Assembly (NCBI GenBank): GCA_046153015.1
Contig: JBJXGF010000272.1
Location: 1 to 18,085 of the forward strand
Direction of reading: 5' to 3'
Length of the DNA: 18,085 nt
DNA from: JBJXGF01 sp046153015
GTDB lineage: Bacteria > Actinomycetota > Acidimicrobiia > Acidimicrobiales > CAIXPF01
Both the position numbers and the translations under genes were made by a program. Of the stretch, positions 1 through 6,065 are shown in pieces (positions within the stretch are counted from its first letter, which is position 1; each line of letters begins with the position of its first letter). The notes beneath the pieces were generated by a model. It was given only the letters and a program-made list of their open reading frames with translations. It was not told where the DNA came from and ran no database searches.

Positions 1-67
1 GAGGCCCATCAATCACCCTCCGAACAGCCTGCTCCTTGAACTCCGCCGAATACTTCTTACGGCCCAT
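1..67 (-). CDS. IS3-family transposase OrfA, N-terminal fragment (runs off window)
   Basis: The minus strand from ATG at 67 reads MGRKKYSAEFKEQAVRRVID before leaving the window. This is the characteristic start of IS3/IS911-type OrfA proteins, whose N-terminal helix-turn-helix binds the element's terminal repeats; the basic residues and the 'YSAEFKEQAV' block are what I recognise. Only 22 residues are visible, so the subgroup and intactness cannot be judged. The DNA between the start codon and about position 115 is probably the left end of the insertion sequence. The adjoining kinase-like gene seems to have been cut by it. Confidence 0.75.
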   Translation of the reverse strand, partial: MGRKKYSAEFKEQAVRRVIDGP

Positions 68-115
68 GACCACCCCTTCAACCAGGCACCCTACCCACCC
101 TGTCCGGAAACCTCA
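68..115 (-). mobile_element. Probable IS3-family left end and 5' leader
   Basis: Read on the minus strand, the block starting at 115 begins TGAGGTTTCCGGACA. This has the TG start expected for an IS3-family terminal inverted repeat and lies 48 bp before the transposase start, a normal leader length. The other end of the element is outside the window, so the repeat cannot be paired and the boundary is inferred. Confidence 0.4.
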
Positions 116-877
116 GAGCACCCCAGCGGACCCGATGATGCGGCGCTGGCGCGGCGCGAGCTGGTTCGCTTGACCCGGGTGCTGGTCGACAGTCAGCCGG
201 TGGCGATGCTGGCGACGACCGCGGATCCGAAGCGACTCGCTGAGGTCTGCGAGCTCCACGTTTCGCTGTTCCTGGAGGGCCGAGAGCAGGCCATGGCGGC
301 ACAACGGCTCTACCGCCTCCGCGATGAACACGACCACCTCACGCGCCGCATGCGCAGTTTCGAGGAGGCGCTGAGGCGGCGGTTGACGGATCGGCCCCGC
401 GAAGAGCTTCTCATCGCACGGGCGCGGCTCACCGACGGCGGCGAGCTCCGGAAGGACGCGGCTGAGCACGTGGCCAGGGCCACCGAGCTGTTGCGGGAGA
501 TGGTTCGACGGCTGCGAGTTCCCGGCGATGGGGGCGACGCCTCAGATTCGCTCACCACGATCCTTGAGCGAGTGGCACGCCGGGCTCGGGTCCGCATTGC
601 TCTGGACGCCGACGATATTGAGGACGAACGGGCCGGGGTGCTCATCGAGCGCGTCGCCGAGGAGGTCATGCTTGACGCTCCGGCACGCTCGGAGCTGACC
701 GTGAGGGTTCGGGCTGGCCGCCAGCTTGCAACCATGTCGATGCTGCTCGAACGGCTGCCATCACCGGTGGCGATCGCGCTGCTGGAGGAACTGGCCCTGG
801 CGTCGCGCTCAAGGGTTTCGTTCCAGCCCAGTTCCCATGGCGTACGCCTGGTCTTGGAGACGCCGTGCGTGTCGTGA
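116..877 (+). pseudogene. 5'-truncated, degenerate sensor histidine-kinase-like protein
   Basis: The frame is open from the presumed IS boundary, with a possible TTG start at 170 giving 235 residues. The layout resembles the C-terminal half of NarX/DesK-type kinases. A long helical stretch (about residues 50-120, with EALRRRLTDRPREELLIAR) sits where the HisKA_3 dimerisation helix belongs, and a block near residues 145-185 (RVAEEVMLDAPARSELTVRV) aligns by eye with the ATPase N-box strand-helix-strand. The phosphoacceptor histidine, the N-box asparagine and the glycine-rich ATP-lid motifs are all absent. The end overlaps the start of the response regulator by 13 bp, as expected for a kinase/regulator operon. 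It may be a decayed kinase cut by the IS, or a real pseudokinase that lost its sensor part. Family assignment rests on pattern and context. Confidence 0.5.
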
Positions 878-1530
878 TCGCAGACGACGCCCCCCTCGTG
901 CGGCGCGGCATCGCGGGGCTGCTGCAAAAGAACGGGGTTGACGTGGTCGCTGATGTCGACAATGCCGTTGACCTTCATGCCGCGGTGATGGCGTTGCAGC
1001 CCGATGTCGCCATCGTGGACATCCGAATGCCGCCGACGCACACCGACGAAGGCGTCCGGGCTGCGCAGCGGATCCGGCGGGAGGCGCCCGGGGTTGCGGT
1101 TTTGCTGCTCAGCCAGTTTGTCGACATCACCCTTGCGCTGCGACTCGTCGAATCGAACGAAGGCGGGACCGGCTACCTCCTGAAGGAACGTGTCACTGAT
1201 GAGGCTGAGCTGATCGAAGCGCTCGATCGCCTCGTTGCCGGCGGGACCGTGGTCGATCCCGGCTTGGTCGCTGAACTCGTGACCGAGCAAACCCAACGCA
1301 AGGGGTTGGCGCAGCTGTCCCCCCGCGAGCGAGCAGTTTTAGAACTTGTTGCAGCAGGTCTCAAGGACCGCGCCATCGCTGATCGGTTGATCGTCGGTAC
1401 GAAGACCGTCGAGGCCCACGTCGCGGCCATCTTTCGCAAGCTCAGTTTGACGGCCAACCCGAGCGACAACCGTCGCGTCCACGCAGTGCTGCTCTACCTG
1501 AGGGAGCGCGAGTTCAGTACGAAGGACTGA
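865..1530 (+). CDS. NarL/FixJ-family response regulator (receiver + LuxR HTH)
   Basis: This 221-residue protein has the standard two-domain layout. The receiver domain (about 1-125) shows the acidic pair in VVIADDAP, the phosphoacceptor Asp in VAIVDIRMPP, a serine in LLLSQF and the conserved lysine in GYLLKE. The LuxR-type helix-turn-helix (about 150-210) shows LSPRERAVLELVAAG and KTVEAHVAAIFRKL. All receiver residues look intact, so it should be phosphorylatable. The GTG start at 865 lies inside the end of the kinase-like gene, which implies translational coupling. The kinase partner looks inactive, so the phosphate donor is unknown. Targets cannot be inferred from this window. Confidence 0.9.
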   Translation: MRVVIADDAPLVRRGIAGLLQKNGVDVVADVDNAVDLHAAVMALQPDVAIVDIRMPPTHTDEGVRAAQRIRREAPGVAVLLLSQFVDITLALRLVESNEGGTGYLLKERVTDEAELIEALDRLVAGGTVVDPGLVAELVTEQTQRKGLAQLSPRERAVLELVAAGLKDRAIADRLIVGTKTVEAHVAAIFRKLSLTANPSDNRRVHAVLLYLREREFSTKD

Positions 1531-1926
1531 TCTAATGACACGACACCCCCAGTGGGCGGAGATCCGCGGTGGGACTGACCAGCCGCGCCGATGTGAGCCG
1601 CATCAGCCGCGGGACGAGGTGCGCCTGGGAGTTCTCCCGTCCAGCCATCGGTAACCCCTTCCAATCCAGCGGCCCGGCTTGGATAAACCAACCTGACACA
1701 TGAAGTATTGGTTCCCGTCGCGGGACGAGCGCCCCCGCCTGACAACGTTGGATCGATGTTTCGGCGCCGGGCTCTTGCTTGGCGAAACACCGGGCTGTGA
1801 AGGGACTCAACTGATCTCCGCGGTTCATCGGTGAAGTCCTGCATAGCCCTGGGGTCAGGCTCTTTTCGCAGTGACCAGCCGAGCCGCGGCGAATCGCCTT
1901 TCAAGCAGTGTCGAGCAGAGCGGTCG
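1531..1926. other. Gene-free stretch after the response regulator
   Basis: I see no coding sequence I can support here. Long open frames on the minus strand are Pro/Arg/Ser-rich with no recognisable motif and look like GC-rich shadows. No convincing terminator follows the response regulator. Two similar short blocks, ggagatccgcggt near 1559 and gatctccgcggtt near 1813, flank the stretch in roughly inverted orientation; their meaning is unknown. Confidence 0.5.
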
Positions 1927-2313
1927 TCACCTGTCGGCGTCGCCGCCGGCTGCTGGCATCAACACCCCGAACTGGACAACCGTGATGCCGACGGTCTCAC
2001 CGACGGGGCGCACACGGATGCTGGACCAGCGGGCTTGGACAACGAGATGGCCTTGGTCCAACCCGACGATGGCATCGTGGCCTCGGAAGTCCAGCGCTTT
2101 CACCACGGCTGTGATGGTTGAGGCGGAGTCGGGCTGGATCTGCTCTGGGCGGAGTACCAGCCTGGCCTCCCCGTTCACGGAGGCGGTGGGCTCTCCAACG
2201 CCCGCGGGCCCAGCCGGCAGAGCGCCATCCGGTACGGGCGCTGGTGCGGGTAGCAGGACCGCTTCGCCGAGCATCAGTGCGGTGGCGAGGTCGGCGGGGC
2301 GGGCGTAGACGTC
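1927..2313 (-). pseudogene. C-terminal remnant of an ABC transporter ATP-binding protein (iron/FbpC-like)
   Basis: From 2313 down to the stop at 1927 the minus strand reads DVYARPADLATALMLGEAVLLPA, then RPEQIQPDS, DFRGHDAIVGL and VGETVGITV. This is the end of the ATPase domain plus the regulatory TOBE-like C-terminal region of Fe(III)/spermidine-type import ATPases. Walker A, the signature motif and Walker B are missing, because upstream in this frame a TGA appears and the DNA switches to HepT-like sequence. An internal ATG at 2274 would give 115 residues, but no functional ATPase is possible. Family-level assignment is fairly secure; the exact substrate is not. Confidence 0.6.
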
Positions 2314-2420
2314 ACGGCGTCGAAGACGAGACCATCAGCGAGGGTGCCGCGTGTCAGGTGGGAGCGAATGGCCTCGGCGGCGGAGAGCACGTCGGCGAGT
2401 CGTTGGGCGTCCGTTCTCAC
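2274..2420 (-). pseudogene. Truncated HepT-like (HEPN/DUF86) toxin, N-terminal fragment
   Basis: GTG at 2420 overlaps the stop of the preceding nucleotidyltransferase by 4 bp (GTGA). The first ~36 codons read MRTDAQRLADVLSAAEAIRS and then LADGLVFDAV, the usual start of HepT/DUF86 proteins. HepT is the RNase toxin of type VII HEPN/MNT modules. After FDAV, near 2313, the reading runs into Pro/Thr-rich sequence and stops at 2274. The catalytic R-x4-6-H motif, which lies in the missing C-terminal part, is gone, so the product should be inactive. The break point coincides with the start of the ABC transporter remnant, marking a deletion or recombination junction. Confidence 0.6.
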
Positions 2421-2814
2421 AGCTCCAGTGGTATTGCTTCGGAAAGGGCTTGGGCGGCGACGGCGTCTTTGAGGTTGGCGGCAGGCACGACGTCGACGGG
2501 ACGACCAACAAGTTCCGCGATGTCTGATTCGAGGCCGATCAGGCTGAGGAGCCCGACGTGTCCGTTGAGGTCGACGAGGAAGTCGATGTCGCTGCTGTCG
2601 GCTTCTTCGCCGCGGGCGACGCTGCCGAACACGCGCACGTTTGTCGCACCTCGCTGCTCGGCATCGAGAGACCGGGTTCTCTCCGTCCGCTTTCGTAGGC
2701 GCTGATCACTGGTTGCGACACGTGGGCGCGTCGCGCCAGTTCCGCCTGGGACAATCCCGAGCGGCGTCGAGCCTCGCGAATCACGGCACCTGACTCTGTC
2801 GACATCCACCGCAT
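2417..2814 (-). pseudogene. Frameshifted XRE-HTH / MntA-type nucleotidyltransferase antitoxin
   Basis: Two overlapping minus-strand frames hold the two halves of one protein. The first, from ATG at 2814 or 2805, reads VIREARRRSGLSQAELARRA and VSQPVISAYESGRREPGLS, a Cro/cI-type helix-turn-helix. The second frame picks up near 2680 and reads VRVFGSVARGEEADSSDIDF then LVDL, the GSx10DxD nucleotidyltransferase motif of MntA, ending at 2417. HTH-MNT fusions are common actinobacterial antitoxins and AMPylate or neutralise HepT. The linker usually found between the domains is missing and the frames do not match, so a deletion and frameshift have split the gene. The 4-bp overlap with the HepT fragment shows that this was a toxin-antitoxin operon. 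Confidence 0.65.
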
Positions 2815-3325
2815 CCCATAGCGGATCGTCTATATGCGCAACGGCTGGTGGGTGGTTTGCTCGCCTAACCCAACCTAGAACGGCCGCCGGCTGTTGAGCG
2901 ACACGTTGGTTGAGCATGAGTGGACGGTTTGAACGGCCCGGAAGCGGCGACCGTGGTCATCGACATTGACCCTGCAGTGTGGAGAGAGACGGCGTGCTGC
3001 GAGGAGCAGTGCGCAACCTCACGGCGGCGGAATGGGGCGGACTGCCTGCCAAACGGCGGATCCGGGCATGTCGCAGGCGAGTAGCGCCCGCCGACCGCGT
3101 GATCGCGGCTGGTTCGGTACCTGACGCACCCGCCAGCGGCGCTGTTGACAACGGCGTCGGCGTCCACGCAGCCATGGCATGGCAACGGTTCTTGCGCCTT
3201 CTCCCAGCTTCGTGGATGACGCACTGATTGTCCGACCGCGCAACCGGCTCCCCACCGGGCGACCCCGCCGAGGCGTGTCCTCACCACCATCTAGTTGGCC
3301 CGTGCGTAGAGATTTTGCCGGATCG

Positions 3326-3371
3326 GTTGTCGAACCTGACCGGTCCGATGTGCTTAGCGGAGGTTATGAGC
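3326..3371 (+). repeat. Repeat copy 1 (core TCCGATGYGCTTAGCGGAGG)
   Basis: This 46-bp block shares GTTGTCGA at its left end and TCCGATG-y-GCTTAGCGGAGGT plus ATGAGC at its right end with the block at 3481. The ten bases between the shared parts differ completely. A conserved arm/core with a variable middle resembles recombinase or transposon-end sequence more than chance duplication. No recombinase gene lies next to it. Confidence 0.6.
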
Positions 3372-3480
3372 GATCTGCGAAACGGACCTCGTCCTCCCGC
3401 CGTGATGGGCAGCTTCGGCCGGGGCGTCGGGTGCGGGTCATCTCGTGGGTCTCGCTGCAGGCGGAAAAAATGTCGGGGAC

Positions 3481-3525
3481 GTTGTCGAGTTTTGCTGCTC
3501 CGATGCGCTTAGCGGAGGTATGAGC
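3481..3525 (+). repeat. Repeat copy 2 (core TCCGATGYGCTTAGCGGAGG)
   Basis: Second copy, in the same orientation 155 bp downstream. It differs from copy 1 in the ten-base middle section, one core base (C for T) and one deleted T in the GGTTATGAGC segment. Confidence 0.6.
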
Positions 3526-3596
3526 AGCTCGACCCGAACACAGTGCTGTTGGCCCCGCTTCAGCACTGTCCACGAGGTCCGACGGGCCTACCGACT

Positions 3597-3618
3597 TTGG
3601 CGCCAAGTTAGGCGCCAA
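3597..3618 (+). repeat. Paired GGCGCCAA motifs left of att copy 1
   Basis: Two GGCGCCAA octamers at 3599 and 3611, the first within the palindrome TTGGCGCCAA, form one half of a 26-bp direct repeat (3596-3621, recurring at 3822-3847 with one mismatch). They lie about 54 bp left of the first tRNA-Lys repeat. They could be arm-type recombinase sites, or the tail of an old integrase gene, since minus-strand reading gives LAPNLAP, a string I associate with some integrase C-termini. Confidence 0.45.
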
Positions 3619-3671
3619 GACCACCGCCCTGCCCGGTTTGGCGGCAGCTACACCCCCTGTGACCTGCTTCT

Positions 3672-3718
3672 TGTGGTGCGCCCCCTCGGATTCGAACCGA
3701 GAACCTGCGGATTAAGAG
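3672..3718 (-). repeat. Attachment site copy 1: 3' part of tRNA-Lys(CTT)
   Basis: Read on the minus strand, this 47-bp block starts with the anticodon loop CTCTTAA, continues through the 3' anticodon strand, variable loop and T arm (CTCGG TTCGAAT CCGAG), and ends with the acceptor strand and CCA. It is identical to 7630-7676. The 5' half of a tRNA is not present at 3719 onward: no matching anticodon 5' strand and no GCGCCCC acceptor. It is therefore a displaced attachment site, not a tRNA gene. Recombination in the anticodon loop is typical of tyrosine integrases. Confidence 0.85.
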
Positions 3719-3821
3719 TCCCGAATGAACTGTCCATACCGTGCGGTTTAGTGGGTTTCTTTGGGTTTCTGTACAGACGGTCGTCCGCCTAGTGCGGTTT
3801 GGAGCGACCCAGTCCGTGGAG

Positions 3822-3847
3822 TTTGGCGCCAAGTTGGGCGCCAAGAC
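3822..3847 (+). repeat. Paired GGCGCCAA motifs right of att copy 1
   Basis: This is the second copy of the 26-bp block described at 3597, with TTGGCGCCAA at 3823-3832 and GGCGCCAA at 3837-3844. A single further GGCGCCAA lies at 7564-7571, 58 bp left of the second attachment repeat. The motif is thus clustered around both attachment sites. Confidence 0.45.
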
Positions 3848-4113
3848 GCCGGGCCGTAATCCGCAGGTCGGTTTGCGAGCCTCGTGCGGCAGTTGCCCAT
3901 GAGGCTACGAGGACGGTCTTTAGTTGTCGCCGTCGTGTGCTTGGCGCGCCTCGCGGGGTGCGCCGGCCGTTTCTCTGTCAACACCTCCGGAGATCCACGG
4001 CCACATGGACTTGAGTGCAGTGGAGCGGAGCGCTGGACGCCGCCCTTGCCCCAGCCCCGCCGTTGGGATTGAGTGGCCGTGAGGATGGTTCGGGCGCTGC
4101 GGAAGTGGCGCGG
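3848..4113. other. No supported gene inside left end of the element
   Basis: The stretch from the att repeat to the first toxin-antitoxin-like pair holds the GGCGCCAA block and otherwise nothing I can support. A short plus-strand frame at 3899-4072 has a signal-like start ending LAGC, but it lacks a ribosome site and any recognisable mature part. Confidence 0.4.
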
Positions 4114-4119
4114 TAAGCT
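4114..4119 (+). promoter_or_regulatory. -10 box TAAGCT for the PIN-pair operon
   Basis: TAAGCT lies 7 nt before the GTG at 4127, the geometry of a leaderless actinobacterial transcript. No good -35 hexamer is seen at 17-18 bp. This box is the main reason for choosing the 4127 start. Confidence 0.4.
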
Positions 4120-4126
4120 GGTTGTC

Positions 4127-4300
4127 GTGCAGGTCCATGAGATCACAGCAGAGGAACGGGCAAGGATCCGTGCGGCGCTGGCCGCCGTTACGCCCAACCT
4201 GCAAGAGCTTCGTCGACTTCGTGCACTAGCGAAGAACGCGTACGCGCCTCTGCCCGAGCGGGCAAAGGCGGCTCTTCAACGGGGCCGCGCTGCCAGTTGA
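4127..4300 (+). CDS. Small putative antitoxin upstream of PIN-like protein
   Basis: From GTG at 4127 the product is 57 residues (MQVHEITAEERARIRAALAA, then TPNLQELRRLRALAKNAY). It is a charged helical protein with no identifiable DNA-binding fold. An in-frame GTG at 4073 would add 18 residues, but the -10 box before 4127 favours the shorter form. The stop overlaps the TTG start of the next gene by 4 bp (TTGA), so the pair is translationally coupled. Position and size suggest the antitoxin of a VapBC-like module. This is inference from context; I do not recognise the family. Confidence 0.5.
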   Translation: MQVHEITAEERARIRAALAAVTPNLQELRRLRALAKNAYAPLPERAKAALQRGRAAS

Positions 4301-4698
4301 GTCGTACGTTCTGGGACGCACAGGCGCTGGCAGCTCTCGTCGCTGGTGACGAGGCCGCTGGCTACGAGCTGGAGGGCGCCACCGCAATTGTTGCGTTGGC
4401 GACCTGCAAGGTCGACACCCCAGCGATTGTTCGACGAACTGCGCTGGCGGAGTTCTCTGCGGACCGTGCCGCGGTTTGGGCGGAACTCATGGCAGCGATC
4501 GCATTCGTGCCAATTGACGACGAGCTGATCGAGGAAGCACTCCAACTCGCCGAGGAGTTCTTCCTTCCGAGCGACCATGCGTGGCCACTCGCGGCGGCCA
4601 TCCGCACCCGCTGTGAGCGCGTCGTGTCCGCATCCGAGGAACTGCTCGTTACTGCGCAGATGCTCGGCTTGCGGGTTGCGCTGGTCGGAGGCGATTGA
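4297..4698 (+). CDS. PIN-domain-like (VapC-type) protein, partly degenerate active site
   Basis: The product is 133 residues. The start TFWDAQALAALVAGD aligns with the VapC 'LDTSALLALL' strand and keeps the first Asp. The end, IDDELIEEALQLAEEFFLPS followed by DHAWPLAAAIRTRCERVVSA and GLRVAL, aligns with the VapC 'LRTLDALHLAAAL...VTYD..L...A...GL.V' region and keeps the third acidic residue. The second position (usual E in 'VEVPRAL') reads CKVDTPAIV, with Asp, and the fourth Asp is replaced by Ser/Glu (VSASEELL). VapC proteins are Mg-dependent RNases of toxin-antitoxin pairs. With two altered positions the activity is uncertain. The TTG start is set by the TTGA overlap with the upstream gene. 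Confidence 0.6.
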   Translation: MSRTFWDAQALAALVAGDEAAGYELEGATAIVALATCKVDTPAIVRRTALAEFSADRAAVWAELMAAIAFVPIDDELIEEALQLAEEFFLPSDHAWPLAAAIRTRCERVVSASEELLVTAQMLGLRVALVGGD

Positions 4699-5018
4699 TC
4701 AGCGTCGCCTGGTAACGAGCGGCTGCAGTCGCCCAACATCGGCTCGGCCACGTCAGGAGTGATCGCTGCGTGCTATCCGGCGATGCCCAGGACGGGTGTT
4801 GGTGGGGTGTGGTCTTTGAGGGCACGGCGGGGCTGGGGGTCTTGGCTCAGGGCGGTTGGTCGATGGGGTGTTGTTGGCTGCGCACGTTAACGGTTCGCGG
4901 GTGGCGTCGAGTTATGTCAGCAGCGGGGTAAAACCCGGACCCTGCTTTTAGGTTGGTGTCGGCTGTTCTTTCTCCGCATGAGACCCGATCTGGGTGCCCT
5001 CGATATCAATCACGTTAG
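4699..5018. other. Gene-free stretch with possible terminator
   Basis: No gene is supported. At 4919-4952 the plus strand has GCAG-CGGGG, an AAAA-containing loop, CCCGG and CCCTGC followed by TTTT. This could form a bulged hairpin with a T-run and end the PIN operon. A minus-strand frame around 4776-4875 is Pro-rich and vaguely resembles the tail of integrase-core transposases, which is too weak to call. Confidence 0.35.
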
Positions 5019-5486
5019 TTAAACCCCGGGACGGGCGCGCAGCTCAGACAGGTCACGACCACGACGGGGTATTGGCGGAACTCCGAAAGCAGCCAGCGTC
5101 GATTGCATCCCGGATCTCTCGCCGACGGAATAGGTCCAACCGACATCGGCGTAGTCCCCGGAAAGTCCGGCCCGTCCGACGCAGCGTTGGTCCACCCATT
5201 CGACTGGGACGGTGCCGGGGGCAGGAGGTTCCGCGTCCCCTTCCTCGTCGATGATGGCTGCGATTTCCGCGAGGATGTGGATATCGGCACGGTAGTAGGC
5301 GAGACACTCGACGAAGGTTCCAGTTCGTTGCGTTGAGGCGTAGAGCACACGGTAGATGCCCTGTGGGTCGTCGTAGCGGTTGCCGAACGTGCCGTCGGCC
5401 TCGGCGTAGGCCCAGTCCGGCCACGCCCAAGGGTCGGGGCGTCGCCCGAGTCGGAAGACCTGCGTGGGTGCGGCGGCCTGTTTCAC
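5019..5486 (-). CDS. RES-domain toxin (MbcT/ParT-like), possibly C-terminally shortened
   Basis: GTG at 5486 overlaps the antitoxin stop by 4 bp (GTGA) and gives 155 residues. The RES core is visible: VFRLGRRPDPWAWPDWAYAE then DGTFGNRYDDPQGIYRVLYA and TGTFVECLAYYR. This includes the Arg, Tyr and Glu positions used by RES toxins, which degrade NAD+ (MbcT, RES-Xre family) or ADP-ribosylate targets (ParT). After about residue 120 (SVGERSGMQSTLAAFGVPP) the sequence no longer looks like the family. Related actinobacterial RES proteins continue another 50-80 residues with an 'ISRAVYE'-type helix. The toxin may therefore be truncated or frameshifted near 5100. The pairing with an Xre/MbcA-type antitoxin supports the identification. 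Confidence 0.75.
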   Translation of the reverse strand: MKQAAAPTQVFRLGRRPDPWAWPDWAYAEADGTFGNRYDDPQGIYRVLYASTQRTGTFVECLAYYRADIHILAEIAAIIDEEGDAEPPAPGTVPVEWVDQRCVGRAGLSGDYADVGWTYSVGERSGMQSTLAAFGVPPIPRRGRDLSELRARPGV

Positions 5487-5872
5487 CCGCCGCCGAGGAA
5501 GGCTCGGGCCGCGGCGAGCACGACGGGGCCGACTTCGTCGAGTTCGCCTTCGCGAAGGAGTCTTGCGGGTGAGCGGTCCTCGAGGTGTGGGTTCAGTCCT
5601 TGGAACCAGGCTTGGACGACGCGTGGTGCGTCGTGCTCGTTGAGCAGCATCGCGACTTGTAACGCGAAGCGAATGCGGTCCTCGACTTCGCCGGATTTGG
5701 CTTCTCGGGTCCCGTCGGCCCACTGGTGAACGGCTCGTGTCTCGCGAACCCCGCTGATGTAGGCGACAAGCCGAGGTGTCAGCAGATCTCGCAGCTCTTT
5801 CGCTGCTGTTGCGAACGGGACCCGCATCGCATGATCATGTGCCCGCAGCTCGGGCCTGCTCACCGTCACCAT
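5483..5872 (-). CDS. Xre/MbcA/ParS-family antitoxin
   Basis: ATG at 5872 gives 129 residues. The C-terminal half (ALQVAMLLNEHDAPRVVQAW, then FQGLNPHLEDRSPARLLREG) is the toxin-binding MbcA/ParS domain with the typical 'W..G.NP.L....P..LL' pattern. The N-terminal half includes a helical segment (ATAAKELRDLLTPRLVAYIS) and GVRETRAVHQWADG, which resembles the degenerate helix-turn-helix of this family. It should neutralise the RES toxin by blocking its active site and autoregulate the operon. The promoter TTGTCA-N17-TATGGT lies 6 nt before this ATG, indicating a leaderless transcript. The upstream ATG at 5890 lies inside the promoter and is rejected. Confidence 0.8.
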   Translation of the reverse strand: MVTVSRPELRAHDHAMRVPFATAAKELRDLLTPRLVAYISGVRETRAVHQWADGTREAKSGEVEDRIRFALQVAMLLNEHDAPRVVQAWFQGLNPHLEDRSPARLLREGELDEVGPVVLAAARAFLGGG

Positions 5873-5878
5873 AGCACA

Positions 5879-5907
5879 ACCATATACCACTCTGAATCAC
5901 ATGACAA
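5879..5907 (-). promoter_or_regulatory. Promoter of the RES/Xre operon
   Basis: On the minus strand, TTGTCA (5907-5902) and TATGGT (5884-5879) are separated by exactly 17 bp, and the -10 box ends 6 nt before the antitoxin ATG. Transcription would start at or next to the start codon. Confidence 0.65.
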
Positions 5908-6065
5908 TGACCTTCCAATCACAGGATTGGCCACTGTTCTGGCTCGCTGATCCTGGCCGAGCCACGCCGGCTTGTAGGCGCATCGCTGAGCCCGGCTATG
6001 GGGTCGGCGCCACTTGTTCGGGGTGAGTGGGTGCGGCTTGGATGGGGCTGGCGCCGCACCATGGA

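Larger units (their letters stand above)
2815..3671. other. Gene-free stretch with diverged repeats
   Basis: I find no supportable coding sequence across about 850 bp left of the first attachment site. It holds the pair of related 45-46 bp blocks at 3326 and 3481 and the GGCGCCAA motifs at 3597-3618, annotated separately. The open frames on both strands are short, Arg/Pro-rich and mutually overlapping. Confidence 0.5.

Noticed and set aside
1532..1904. Overlapping minus-strand frames of about 98 and 136 codons
   Set aside because: No motif, no ribosome site and shadow-like composition; also considered a structured RNA but found no recognisable conserved elements.
3672..3718. tRNA-Lys gene
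   Set aside because: Only the 3' part from the anticodon loop is present here and at 7630; no 5' half or pairing acceptor strand can be found adjacent to either copy.
3899..4072. Short plus-strand frame with a lipoprotein-like start ending LAGC
   Set aside because: No ribosome site or promoter, and only about 35 non-descript residues follow the lipobox; probably chance.
4776..4875. Minus-strand Pro-rich frame resembling the tail of an integrase-core transposase
   Set aside because: The match is a short, low-complexity string with no catalytic region nearby.
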